This document shows, in pieces, positions 6,689 through 12,260 of a DNA stretch of 17,144 bases. The notes under the pieces are model-generated. The model was given only the letters and a program-made list of their open reading frames with translations, was not told the DNA's origin and made no database searches. The stretch comes from Candidatus Methanoperedens sp. (GTDB lineage Archaea; Halobacteriota; Methanosarcinia; Methanosarcinales; Methanoperedenaceae), in contig JAHFCV010000027.1 in NCBI GenBank assembly GCA_023249275.1, positions 1 through 17,144 of the forward strand. The letters run 5' to 3'. Every line of letters starts with the position of its first letter. Position 1 is the first letter of the stretch. The position numbers and the translations under genes are program-made.

Positions 6689-7013
6689 GATGATAGAAAA
6701 AGAGAAATTGAAGATAAAAGCCAAGCTTTTTAGGGGGTTTGCCGATCCGACACGGTTAGCCATATTAGAGTGCATCAGGGATGGAGAGAAGACGGTAACT
6801 GAAATAGCGCAAGAGACCGGACAGAGCCAGTCTAACGTTTCCAACCATCTCGGTTGTCTCCTTGAGTGCAGCTTAGTGAAAAATCGGAGAGATGGGAAAA
6901 ATATCCAATATAGCATCAGAAATGCAAAAGTTAAGGCATTGTTAGAAGAGAGCGATACTGTAATTTCTGAAGTTTACAAGGAAATCTTCGAGTGTACACG
7001 TTATGAGGAATAA
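6687..7013 (+). CDS. ArsR/SmtB-family metal sensor repressor, CmtR-like
   Basis: A 108-residue winged helix repressor that should dissociate from its operator on binding metal. The helix-turn-helix is clear: FADPTRLAILECI (18-30), then TVTEIAQETGQSQSNVSNHL (37-55 core), followed by the wing RRDGKNIQYSI. Two cysteines in the recognition helix, C57 and C61 (LGCLLEC), and a C-terminal C103 match the placement of the Cd/Pb ligands C57, C61 and C102 in mycobacterial CmtR. This makes a thiol-rich Cd/Pb-type sensor more likely than arsenic or zinc types. A second ATG at 6690 is an equally good start. The operator-like palindrome overlaps the start. The membrane protein gene follows three bases after the stop, forming an operon. 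Confidence 0.88.
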   Translation: MMIEKEKLKIKAKLFRGFADPTRLAILECIRDGEKTVTEIAQETGQSQSNVSNHLGCLLECSLVKNRRDGKNIQYSIRNAKVKALLEESDTVISEVYKEIFECTRYEE

Positions 7014-7016
7014 TGT

Positions 7017-7643
7017 ATGGAAGAAAATGAAAAAGAAGGATTCGGGGAACTGCTCAAGTTTACCGCTACAGGATTCGCTGGAGGGCTTATCCTTGGGGTC
7101 GTGCTGGATTCTTTTGGCTTCCAAAGAAACGCTGTTGGACAATGGCTCGTTCGCACCCTGTCAGGTGAAGGCGAGAGTATCTTTGAAGGCGCATATTCCA
7201 TCCGCCAGCGTTTTCGCAATGCAAAAATCTCAATGTCCGAAGCCTATGGGTGGGGCAAGTTCCTGTTTATCCCATTGCCGTGGTTCATAGATCTGGCAAG
7301 CCGCCTCATGGGTATAGATGTTTATGGAGTAGAGGGATTTTATATTCCTTACTTTTATGCCCTGAGCGACCAGATTGGAGCAAATATTTCAGGGCTGGTT
7401 TTCTTAAGAAAAAAGGAAGGGTCGTGGTTTGTTGCCATTAAAAAATATACCCGCCATCCTGTGATGCTGGCAAGCCTGCTGGTTATTCTCATTGTTCCTG
7501 TTGGATTGCTTGCGGCACGCATAGCAGGATTCAGTCCCACGACACAGACCTACACTGCTCTGGAAACCATTGCCGCAAATCTCTGCTGGGTGCCGCCGCT
7601 TGTGGGATGGTGGAGGGAGAGGAGAACATCCGATGAGGAATAA
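7017..7643 (+). CDS. Unknown multi-pass membrane protein in arsR operon
   Basis: I do not recognise the family. The 208-residue protein has a hydrophobic segment near 14-35 (ATGFAGGLILGVVLDSFGF) and a strong one near 148-170 (MLASLLVILIVPVGLL). Weaker ones lie near 80-100, 112-130 and 183-200, so three to five membrane passes. There is no Cys/His metal motif or transporter signature that I can name. It starts three bases after the repressor stop codon and must be controlled by it, so it is a candidate metal efflux, sequestration or envelope-stress protein. That role is inferred only from position. It converges on the Met-rich protein gene with 9 bp between stops. Confidence 0.75.
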   Translation: MEENEKEGFGELLKFTATGFAGGLILGVVLDSFGFQRNAVGQWLVRTLSGEGESIFEGAYSIRQRFRNAKISMSEAYGWGKFLFIPLPWFIDLASRLMGIDVYGVEGFYIPYFYALSDQIGANISGLVFLRKKEGSWFVAIKKYTRHPVMLASLLVILIVPVGLLAARIAGFSPTTQTYTALETIAANLCWVPPLVGWWRERRTSDEE

Positions 7644-7652
7644 ATATAGCCT

Positions 7653-8363
7653 TTATTCTTCCCCGACGAAATTCCCATGCCATGTATGGTACCATACCTG
7701 TCCTGAATAACCATTCACATCCAGCATGCCGTACATCTTGCCTTCCGTCTTTACATCAAAATGGTAGTAGCCATAGAACACTCCGCCTTCCTCTGCCTTC
7801 GTGCCCGGGAGCCGTGAATCCAGAAACTGCTGTGCAAATCCTTTCGCCTGCTCCTTTGTTACTGTCATTGCGCCTGCCTGAAGCGCCATCATACCGTATT
7901 TTGTGTTCCACATCATAGTGGGACCCATCTCATGAGAAACAATACCGCTGTACTTATCTATGACTATCTGGAATGCTTTTAGTCCAGTGCTTTTCTCTTT
8001 ATATTCGGCATAGAAGTTGAATTCCCATTCCTCAAGGTCGCCAAGTTCCAGGTCAGGAGCATTCTGAGCAGACAGGTACTTATTTGCAATATCTTTGGCT
8101 TGCTCCAGGCTGACAAGGCTTCCGTTTGAATTATACGGGACACCGCCGCTCAGGAGCATATTCCCTCCCATAATCTGCATCATGTTTCCCATCATGCCGG
8201 CGCCCATCATCCCGGAACCCATCATTCCGCCATAGCCTCCCATCATGCTGCCATAACTGCCCTGCCACGGCGAGGGAGTTGTGGTTTCGCTCGTAAAAAC
8301 CAATCCAATAATGCCGACGGCTGTTAGCACCGCTCCGAGTATCAATATTTTATTTCGTTCCAT
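7653..8363 (-). CDS. Exported Met/Gly-rich protein with PepSY-like repeats
   Basis: A 236-residue protein that starts with a signal anchor (about 5-24, ILILGAVLTAVGIIGLVF). A Met/Gly-rich low-complexity linker (36-70) follows, with twelve Met residues, mostly as MM pairs spaced by Gly. Two PepSY-like repeats come next: about 83-145 (SLEQAKDIANKYLSA) and 167-225 (TVTKEQAKGFAQQFLDS). Met-rich segments on exported proteins commonly bind Cu(I) or Ag(I), so a metal-binding role at the cell surface is plausible, and the His/Trp-rich tail (WYHTWHG) could add ligands. A GAAGGTG Shine-Dalgarno sits shortly before the ATG. It is last in an operon after the SHOCT and DUF302 genes (17 bp gap). The PepSY call is by pattern and moderate in certainty; the metal role is inference. 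Confidence 0.82.
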   Translation of the reverse strand: MERNKILILGAVLTAVGIIGLVFTSETTTPSPWQGSYGSMMGGYGGMMGSGMMGAGMMGNMMQIMGGNMLLSGGVPYNSNGSLVSLEQAKDIANKYLSAQNAPDLELGDLEEWEFNFYAEYKEKSTGLKAFQIVIDKYSGIVSHEMGPTMMWNTKYGMMALQAGAMTVTKEQAKGFAQQFLDSRLPGTKAEEGGVFYGYYHFDVKTEGKMYGMLDVNGYSGQVWYHTWHGNFVGEE

Positions 8364-8380
8364 TTTCTACACCTTCTTTT

Positions 8381-8770
8381 TCACTTACCGGCTATTGCAT
8401 CCACAACTTTTTTGAGCTTGCTTTCAACCTGCTCTGCAATTGGCAAAAGCTTTGGATTTCCCACTTTTCCAAGTTGTACGGTTGGTAAGATTGCGCTGAC
8501 AAAGGTTTTTCCATTTTGGGTGTAGACGATAACATTACAAGGGAGCAATACCCCTATTTCCCGTTCTGCCATTAGCGCCTGGTGCGCTAAGGGTGGATTA
8601 CAGGCTCCCAGGATTATGTAATCATCAAAGTTCACATTGAGTTTGGCTTTGAGGGTTTGTTTGACATCTATTTCTGTTAGTACGCCGAACCCTTCTTTCT
8701 TCAATTCTTCCTTTACTTTTGCAACCGCATCTGCATAATCCAAAGAAATGGATTTTTTGTAGGTATACAT
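8381..8770 (-). CDS. DUF302 family protein
   Basis: A 129-residue soluble protein with the DUF302 layout: an N-terminal YADAVAKVKEELKKEGFGVL helix region, then LGACNPPLAHQAL (about 55-67) and GVLLPCNVIVY (73-83). Cysteines C57 and C78 fall in the two most conserved motifs, suggesting a bound metal or redox site. The biochemical function of the family is not established. A GGGGA ribosome binding site lies about six bases before the ATG. It is the middle gene of the operon: 20 bp after the SHOCT gene and 17 bp before the Met-rich protein gene. The residues quoted first are a pattern, not a functional motif. Confidence 0.88.
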   Translation of the reverse strand: MYTYKKSISLDYADAVAKVKEELKKEGFGVLTEIDVKQTLKAKLNVNFDDYIILGACNPPLAHQALMAEREIGVLLPCNVIVYTQNGKTFVSAILPTVQLGKVGNPKLLPIAEQVESKLKKVVDAIAGK

Positions 8771-8790
8771 TTTAGTCCCCGCTTTCCCTT

Positions 8791-9024
8791 TTATATCAGG
8801 TCTTTCTTTTTCTCTTCGAATTCTTCCTTGCTTATTTCTCCTCTTGCATACCTTTTCTTCAGGATTTCAAGCGCAGATTCCTCTTTTTTAGTGCCGCCTT
8901 CCCACAGGTATTTGATTAGCAGCACAAGCCCGATGAGAATCAGGAGCCAGAATATCAGGGCAAGAATTCCCATTATTCCAAAGCTCATACCATAACCGTA
9001 ACTGTCCATCATTCCGTATTGCAT
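8791..9024 (-). CDS. Small membrane protein with C-terminal SHOCT domain
   Basis: A 77-residue protein with one or two close membrane helices (about 16-40, LALIFWLLILIGLVLLIKYL) and a C-terminal SHOCT helix pair, ILKKRYARGEISKEEFEEKK (about 53-72). The N-terminus is Met/Tyr/Gly-rich (MQYGMMDSYGYGM), echoing the Met-rich protein of the same operon. SHOCT modules are oligomerisation or anchoring tags on many small bacterial and archaeal membrane proteins, without a defined activity. It is the first gene of the operon. A perfect GGAGGT Shine-Dalgarno (9030-9035) lies five bases upstream of the ATG, and a TATA box is near 9067-9074. Confidence 0.85.
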   Translation of the reverse strand: MQYGMMDSYGYGMSFGIMGILALIFWLLILIGLVLLIKYLWEGGTKKEESALEILKKRYARGEISKEEFEEKKKDLI

Positions 9025-9066
9025 AGTTTACCTCCACTAATAGCAATTAACTAACGGCTTTATGAC

Positions 9067-9074
9067 TATAAAAA
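9067..9074 (-). promoter_or_regulatory. TATA box of the SHOCT/DUF302/Met-rich operon
   Basis: On the minus strand the sequence reads TTTTTATA. It predicts a start near 9044 and a leader of about 20 nt carrying the GGAGGT ribosome binding site at 9030-9035. No copy of the ArsR-type palindrome is present here, so direct control by the neighbouring repressor is not evident. Confidence 0.5.
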
Positions 9075-9168
9075 TCCAACGTCTAATTCCCCGATATTGC
9101 TCCAACTTTAAGAGGAACACCTTCCAGATACTTTAGATAACACCACCTTTTGGGTGCAATAAGAGAGG

Positions 9169-9361
9169 GCGCGCATCATCCACCGGGTTTCGCCTGATGG
9201 AATTAAGGTGAGGGTGCTGTCGAATGATGGTGAATATGCCGGCGTGGGGAGCGCGGGGGCGGGAAGGAGCCGGATAAGGTGGCGCAGTTTGAGAGGTTCG
9301 GGTTTGTGAGGATTGACGGCGTGGGCGGGGATGGGGTTGTGGCGTAATTTTACGCACAGGT
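9169..9361 (+). pseudogene. Decayed C-terminal fragment of glutamyl-tRNA synthetase (copy 1)
   Basis: Conceptual translation gives ARIIHRVSPDG and VRVLSNDGEYAGVG, then after a frameshift KVAQFERFGFVRIDGVG, and after GVVA a TAA plus one extra base disrupts the expected FTH end. This pattern matches the C-terminal end of archaeal GluRS (RIIH...; FERFGFVRID...; FTH). No catalytic domain is nearby; the functional gene must be elsewhere. Together with the operon promoter near 9067, this explains the 392-bp stretch from 9025 to 9416, which holds no intact gene. A second copy of its last 130 or so bases lies at 9873-10022. Confidence 0.72.
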
Positions 9362-9384
9362 AACATAAAAATACTCTAGAAAAT

Positions 9385-9392
9385 CTTATAAG
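9385..9392 (+). promoter_or_regulatory. TATA box of the relBE-like module
   Basis: CTTATAAG is centred about 28 nt before the antitoxin ATG at 9417, predicting leaderless transcription. It begins 24 bp after the end of gltX fragment copy 1. Confidence 0.55.
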
Positions 9393-9416
9393 TTTGAATG
9401 TATTAAAGTATATTTT

Positions 9417-9605
9417 ATGGAAACAAAAACTGTGGCTGAATTGAAAAAGATTCGTACTGACCTTGATATGCTTGCGAATCTATATTCAAAACTTATTGAT
9501 AGGTTGATTCCAGAAGAAGAACCTGAGGCTCTTGACCTGAAAGCAATAAGGAGCAGGGATAAAATAGCCTCAGAATCCGAACTTCTAAAGGTATTGAACG
9601 CATGA
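9417..9605 (+). CDS. RelB-like antitoxin (62 aa)
   Basis: A 62-residue acidic, helical protein placed directly upstream of a RelE/ParE-type toxin and overlapping it by ATGA (9602-9605), the classic antitoxin-toxin coupling. The C-terminal DLKAIRSRDKIASESELLKVL is the likely toxin-wrapping segment. No ribbon-helix-helix or AbrB motif is obvious in the N-terminus (METKTVAELKKIRTDLDML), so its DNA-binding ability is uncertain. The start fits the TATA box 28 nt upstream. Its identity as antitoxin rests mostly on position and size. Confidence 0.78.
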   Translation: METKTVAELKKIRTDLDMLANLYSKLIDRLIPEEEPEALDLKAIRSRDKIASESELLKVLNA

Positions 9606-9868
9606 CCTTTGAAATAAACATCAAAGACAAATCTTTGAAATTTATTTCATCCCTGCAAAAACATGATCGAGAGCGCCTCAAAGAAGCGATTTTTGTTTTA
9701 AAAGAAGACCCCATTCCCATAAAATCTCTTGATATTACCAAACTAAAAGGTGAAAAGAACACATATCGTATACGTAAAGGCAAGTTCAGAATTGTTTATG
9801 AGGTTATCTGGGAGCAAAAGCTTATCCTGATTCATAGAGTTGATTTTAGAGGCGGAGCTTATGGATAA
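9602..9868 (+). CDS. RelE/ParE-family toxin (88 aa)
   Basis: A ribosome-dependent mRNA interferase-like or gyrase-inhibiting toxin of the RelE/ParE superfamily, neutralised by the preceding gene product. Typical features are a basic helix LQKHDRERLKEAIFVL (about 19-34), DITKLKGEKNTYRIRKGKFR (about 44-63) and the terminal strands IVYEV and LILIHRVDFRG. The R-I-R-K-G-K-F-R-I-VYE stretch is the family hallmark. The 88-residue length is normal and there is no disruption, so the module looks intact. The stop codon is followed within about five bases by gltX fragment copy 2, so the pair plus its promoter exactly fills the space between the two fragments. Confidence 0.88.
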   Translation: MTFEINIKDKSLKFISSLQKHDRERLKEAIFVLKEDPIPIKSLDITKLKGEKNTYRIRKGKFRIVYEVIWEQKLILIHRVDFRGGAYG

Positions 9869-9872
9869 AAAT

Positions 9873-10022
9873 GATTGGTGGCGCTGGCGCATGATGGTGA
9901 ATATGCCGGCGTGGGGGAGCGGGAAGGGGCTGGATAGGGTGGTGCAGTTCGAGAGGTTCGGGTTTGTGAGGATTGATAGCGTGAGCGGGGATGGGGTTGT
10001 GGCGTATTTTACGCACGGGTGA
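9873..10022 (+). pseudogene. Decayed C-terminal fragment of glutamyl-tRNA synthetase (copy 2)
   Basis: Conceptual translation gives VALAHDGEYAGVGE, then after a frameshift LDRVVQFERFGFVRIDSV and GDGVVAYFTHG with a stop. The last part is the C-terminal end of archaeal GluRS. Bases 9891-10021 align with 9224-9361 with about nine mismatches, one eight-base gap region and a one-base gap. A 60-codon open frame here is only this fragment read from an accidental ATG and is not called as a gene. No functional gltX is in the window. Confidence 0.75.
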
Positions 10023-10133
10023 AAGGTGCATTTATGCAGACATTATGTGCAACGCAGGTAGGGGAATTGTGGAAGTCAGATAGTGTATTTGAGCCCACAA
10101 CAAACAATTATAATTACCTAAGTTTTCCATTTT

Positions 10134-11511
10134 ATTTATACACTACATATATTAAATATCTCTTTCTGAACATTTTTAACCTCATTTAACCCTTCCCACA
10201 ACATCGTTCCGTCTTTTCGTAATATCTTGACCTGGAAAACACCTTCCATCTCCTCAAGCGCATTGGAACCGTTCATATTGAGTTTTTTAACTTTGTAATT
10301 CAGAAGAGATAAAAGTGCAAAAGCGAGATAGCAGATGTGTATATGTGAAATAATATGCTCTTTCAACCAGACCCGGATTGGTCTTAGAGAAATGACTCCT
10401 TTAAACAACTTGAAGGCTTTTTCAATAAGATCTTTTTCAAAATATAACCTGACGACTTCTTTATCGTCATAATCCGTATCTGTGTATATCAATGAAAAAC
10501 CAGCGTATTTTATTCGATTCTCTTTATCCTCTTTTCTTTCGAACATGAGTTCTCTTTTAACATATTCGAAAGATGGATTATAGACAATTAGCAATCTTCC
10601 ATCCTCGTAGGGGAAAGATTTTACAAAAACGCTTAGCTTTGTCAGTTTTTTTCTATATTTTTCTGAATACAGCTCTTCTTTATCTATTCTGTTGATATAT
10701 TCAACAAGTTTATCGTCCTTTTTTAATCCGATTATTATTTTTGAGTCACTTATTTTTGTGAGTTTTATGTTTTCTTTTGAGTGGATTCCACGGTCAAGAA
10801 TTGTAAGCGATGAATACCCTCTTTCTATCAGAGTAATCATCATATCTTTGAATATTTTTGATGAATGAACATTTCCCTCGTAAACTTTGTGGTGTATTGG
10901 AAAACCATTTTTTCTTGTTATTGCAAGCCCAATTTGGATAAGTTTGTTGTATTTCCCATCCTTACCTTTCCGTTTTTTCCAGGGAAGATATTTTCCTCCT
11001 TCAAAATATGTATCTGTTATATCAATAAAAATTCCTTCCTTTTCCCTGGTATATTCATTGAATTGTTCGATCAGACTTTTTTCTATGATATCGAAATTTG
11101 CTTGAAAAAATTCACCCAATTGTGCATATAATTCTTTGGTTGAGAATCTGTCTATCTTAAGTTCTTCAAGAATTGTTGTTTTATCAACCCAATCTTCGAT
11201 TTTGTTTATACTGAGTTTTGATTCGATCAGATGCGAATAAATCAATACAAGTATTTCTTTTGTTATGAACTTTTCAAATCCCAGTTTTTCAGTTAAATTT
11301 TTTAAGATACGGATCTGTCCATGATGTTTTACGACAATTTTGTCGATTTCGGTTGTGCTAATCCTTTTTACTGGCTTTCCTTCTACTTCTTTTCCAAGAT
11401 ACTTGATAACTTTCTGCTTCACTTTTCCTTCTTCCCGATATGATTCGACTTCTGCCAGATAGATTCCACTTTTCTTTTTTATTTTCCGTATGAAAGACAT
11501 AGTGTATAAAT
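10134..11511 (-). mobile_element. IS1634-like insertion sequence
   Basis: A compact element of about 1.38 kb made almost entirely of one transposase gene. Perfect 12-bp terminal inverted repeats, ATTTATACACTA, are at 10134-10145 and, reversed, at 11500-11511. The transposase stop lies inside the left repeat and its ATG ends at the first base of the right one. No convincing short target duplication flanks these limits. A 12-bp direct repeat TTATACACTACA occurs at 10136-10147 and 11511-11522, so the exact ends are ambiguous by a few bases. Confidence 0.8.
10136..11500 (-). CDS. IS1634-family DDE transposase
   Basis: A 454-residue transposase that cuts and joins the element ends. The RNase H-like DDE core is visible: first Asp in FIDITDTYFEGG (D160/D163), second in LTILDRGIHS (D236), and Glu in DLIEKAFKLFKG (E360), followed by the family-type RPIRVWLKEHIISHIHICYLA region (cited as a pattern). 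The N-terminus SFIRKIKKKSGIYLAEVE is typical of IS1634-like transposases. I chose the ATG at 11500; a GTG at 11518 would add six residues and lie outside the inverted repeat. The frame is intact and AT-rich relative to its neighbours, so it may be recently arrived and active. Confidence 0.92.
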   Translation of the reverse strand: MSFIRKIKKKSGIYLAEVESYREEGKVKQKVIKYLGKEVEGKPVKRISTTEIDKIVVKHHGQIRILKNLTEKLGFEKFITKEILVLIYSHLIESKLSINKIEDWVDKTTILEELKIDRFSTKELYAQLGEFFQANFDIIEKSLIEQFNEYTREKEGIFIDITDTYFEGGKYLPWKKRKGKDGKYNKLIQIGLAITRKNGFPIHHKVYEGNVHSSKIFKDMMITLIERGYSSLTILDRGIHSKENIKLTKISDSKIIIGLKKDDKLVEYINRIDKEELYSEKYRKKLTKLSVFVKSFPYEDGRLLIVYNPSFEYVKRELMFERKEDKENRIKYAGFSLIYTDTDYDDKEVVRLYFEKDLIEKAFKLFKGVISLRPIRVWLKEHIISHIHICYLAFALLSLLNYKVKKLNMNGSNALEEMEGVFQVKILRKDGTMLWEGLNEVKNVQKEIFNICSV

Positions 11512-11520
11512 TATACACTA
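11500..11520. repeat. Palindrome at the transposase end of the IS
   Basis: Arms TAGTGTATA and TATACACTA (9 bp each, perfect) flank a 3-bp centre. The left arm is part of the terminal inverted repeat; the right arm lies just outside it. It could be a transposase-binding or hairpin site, or the junction created by insertion into a similar target. Confidence 0.7.
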
Positions 11521-11596
11521 CAAGTATATAAGAGAATGCTTTGCTTGTTTTTGAAAATTAGGTTGTAGTGAGAAAAATCAGGGAAAAGTCAGGTAA

Positions 11597-12007
11597 TTAG
11601 TATGTCCTTAATTTTCCCATCCATACACTTCCGGTTCCATCACAGACACTGCATTTTCCACTATCATGCCCACTCCCTTTGCAGTAAGAGCACTGAATTC
11701 GTGGAAAACACTTCACTAGAGCTCCAACGCCCTTACAAACAGAACATTTACCATAATCATGTCCACTACCATTACAGTAAGCGCACCTTATAACCCCCTT
11801 ATCCCGCATCTCCTCCTCCGCCCCCTTCGTAAACCCCTTCTTTGAAAAAATCATAAAAAACTCCCTGCGCCTCCCCTTTCGCCATTCCACCGTCTCCTTT
11901 TTTTCAGCAGCTCTTCTATAACCTCTGTCCCTGCACTGCATCCCACCCATCATCCACAGTTGTCTCATTGCCCTGCCACATCCAAAATCAGAAATCATTA
12001 AATCCAT
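11597..12007 (-). CDS. Small protein with four DnaJ-type CxxCxGxG zinc motifs
   Basis: A 136-residue protein (from the chosen start) whose C-terminal half carries exactly four CxxCxGxG motifs: CAYCNGSG (75-82), CSVCKGVG (88-95), CSYCKGSG (106-113) and CSVCDGTG (119-126). This is the count in the zinc-binding central domain of DnaJ/Hsp40, which binds two zinc ions. The spacers (5, 10 and 5 residues) are shorter than in DnaJ, and no J domain or substrate-binding domain is present. The N-terminal half is basic and unrecognised. The start is uncertain: ATGs at 12007, 11998, 11941 and 11854 are possible, the last with a GGGAG site six bases upstream. The longer frame beyond 12028 is antisense to the vapB-like gene and is rejected. 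Function may be chaperone-like or nucleic-acid binding; not assigned. Confidence 0.65.
   Translation of the reverse strand: MDLMISDFGCGRAMRQLWMMGGMQCRDRGYRRAAEKKETVEWRKGRRREFFMIFSKKGFTKGAEEEMRDKGVIRCAYCNGSGHDYGKCSVCKGVGALVKCFPRIQCSYCKGSGHDSGKCSVCDGTGSVWMGKLRTY
11995..12003 (+). promoter_or_regulatory. Putative TATA box of vapB-like gene
   Basis: CATTAAATC lies about 27 nt before the ATG at 12027, a spacing that predicts a leaderless transcript. It is a weak match to the archaeal TATA consensus. Confidence 0.35.
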
Positions 12008-12026
12008 TGCCACCATTTTACTATTC

Positions 12027-12257
12027 ATGACAGAAGTTATCGTGCACCTCCCAGAAGACCTTGGAATTGTTATGAAGCGGCATGCTTCAATAGATTGGTC
12101 AAATATAGCAGCCGAGGCAGTAAGAAAAAGCGCAGCGGAGCTTGAGCTGCTCGATGCAATTGCATCAGAAAGCAAGCTTACAGAGGAAGATGCAATAGCT
12201 CTTGGCAGAAAAGTAAAGAAAGGCATGTGGGAAAAGGTATACAAAAAGCTGGTATAG
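12027..12257 (+). CDS. VapB-like antitoxin, orphan
   Basis: A 76-residue archaeal VapB-type protein. The N-terminal strand EVIVHLPEDL is followed by a helix with the typical IDWSNIAAEAVRKSAAELE, forming a DNA-binding ribbon-helix-helix. The C-terminal segment SKLTEEDAIALGRKVKKGMW is the usual toxin-binding tail. VapB normally precedes a VapC PIN-domain RNase, but the next gene (3 bp away) is the convergent YchF-like GTPase, so the toxin is missing. It may be a remnant that protects against a distant VapC, or act as a stand-alone regulator. It diverges from the DnaJ-zinc-motif gene with a very short or overlapping promoter region. Confidence 0.82.
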   Translation: MTEVIVHLPEDLGIVMKRHASIDWSNIAAEAVRKSAAELELLDAIASESKLTEEDAIALGRKVKKGMWEKVYKKLV

Positions 12258-12260
12258 ATT

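Noticed and set aside
9036..9055. ACTAA direct repeats upstream of the SHOCT gene
   Set aside because: They are too short and AT-rich to be called an operator, and they do not match the ArsR-type palindrome.
9133..9366. Minus-strand Pro/His-rich open frame
   Set aside because: Antisense to the gltX fragment; its low-complexity composition is a by-product of the G-rich plus strand.
9840..10022. 60-codon plus-strand open frame
   Set aside because: It overlaps the toxin gene and its second half is the C-terminal end of GluRS. It has no promoter or ribosome binding site and is explained as a gltX fragment.
12010..12244. Upstream extension of the DnaJ-zinc-motif frame
   Set aside because: It is Ser/Ala-rich antisense of the vapB-like gene, which is the recognisable coding strand there.
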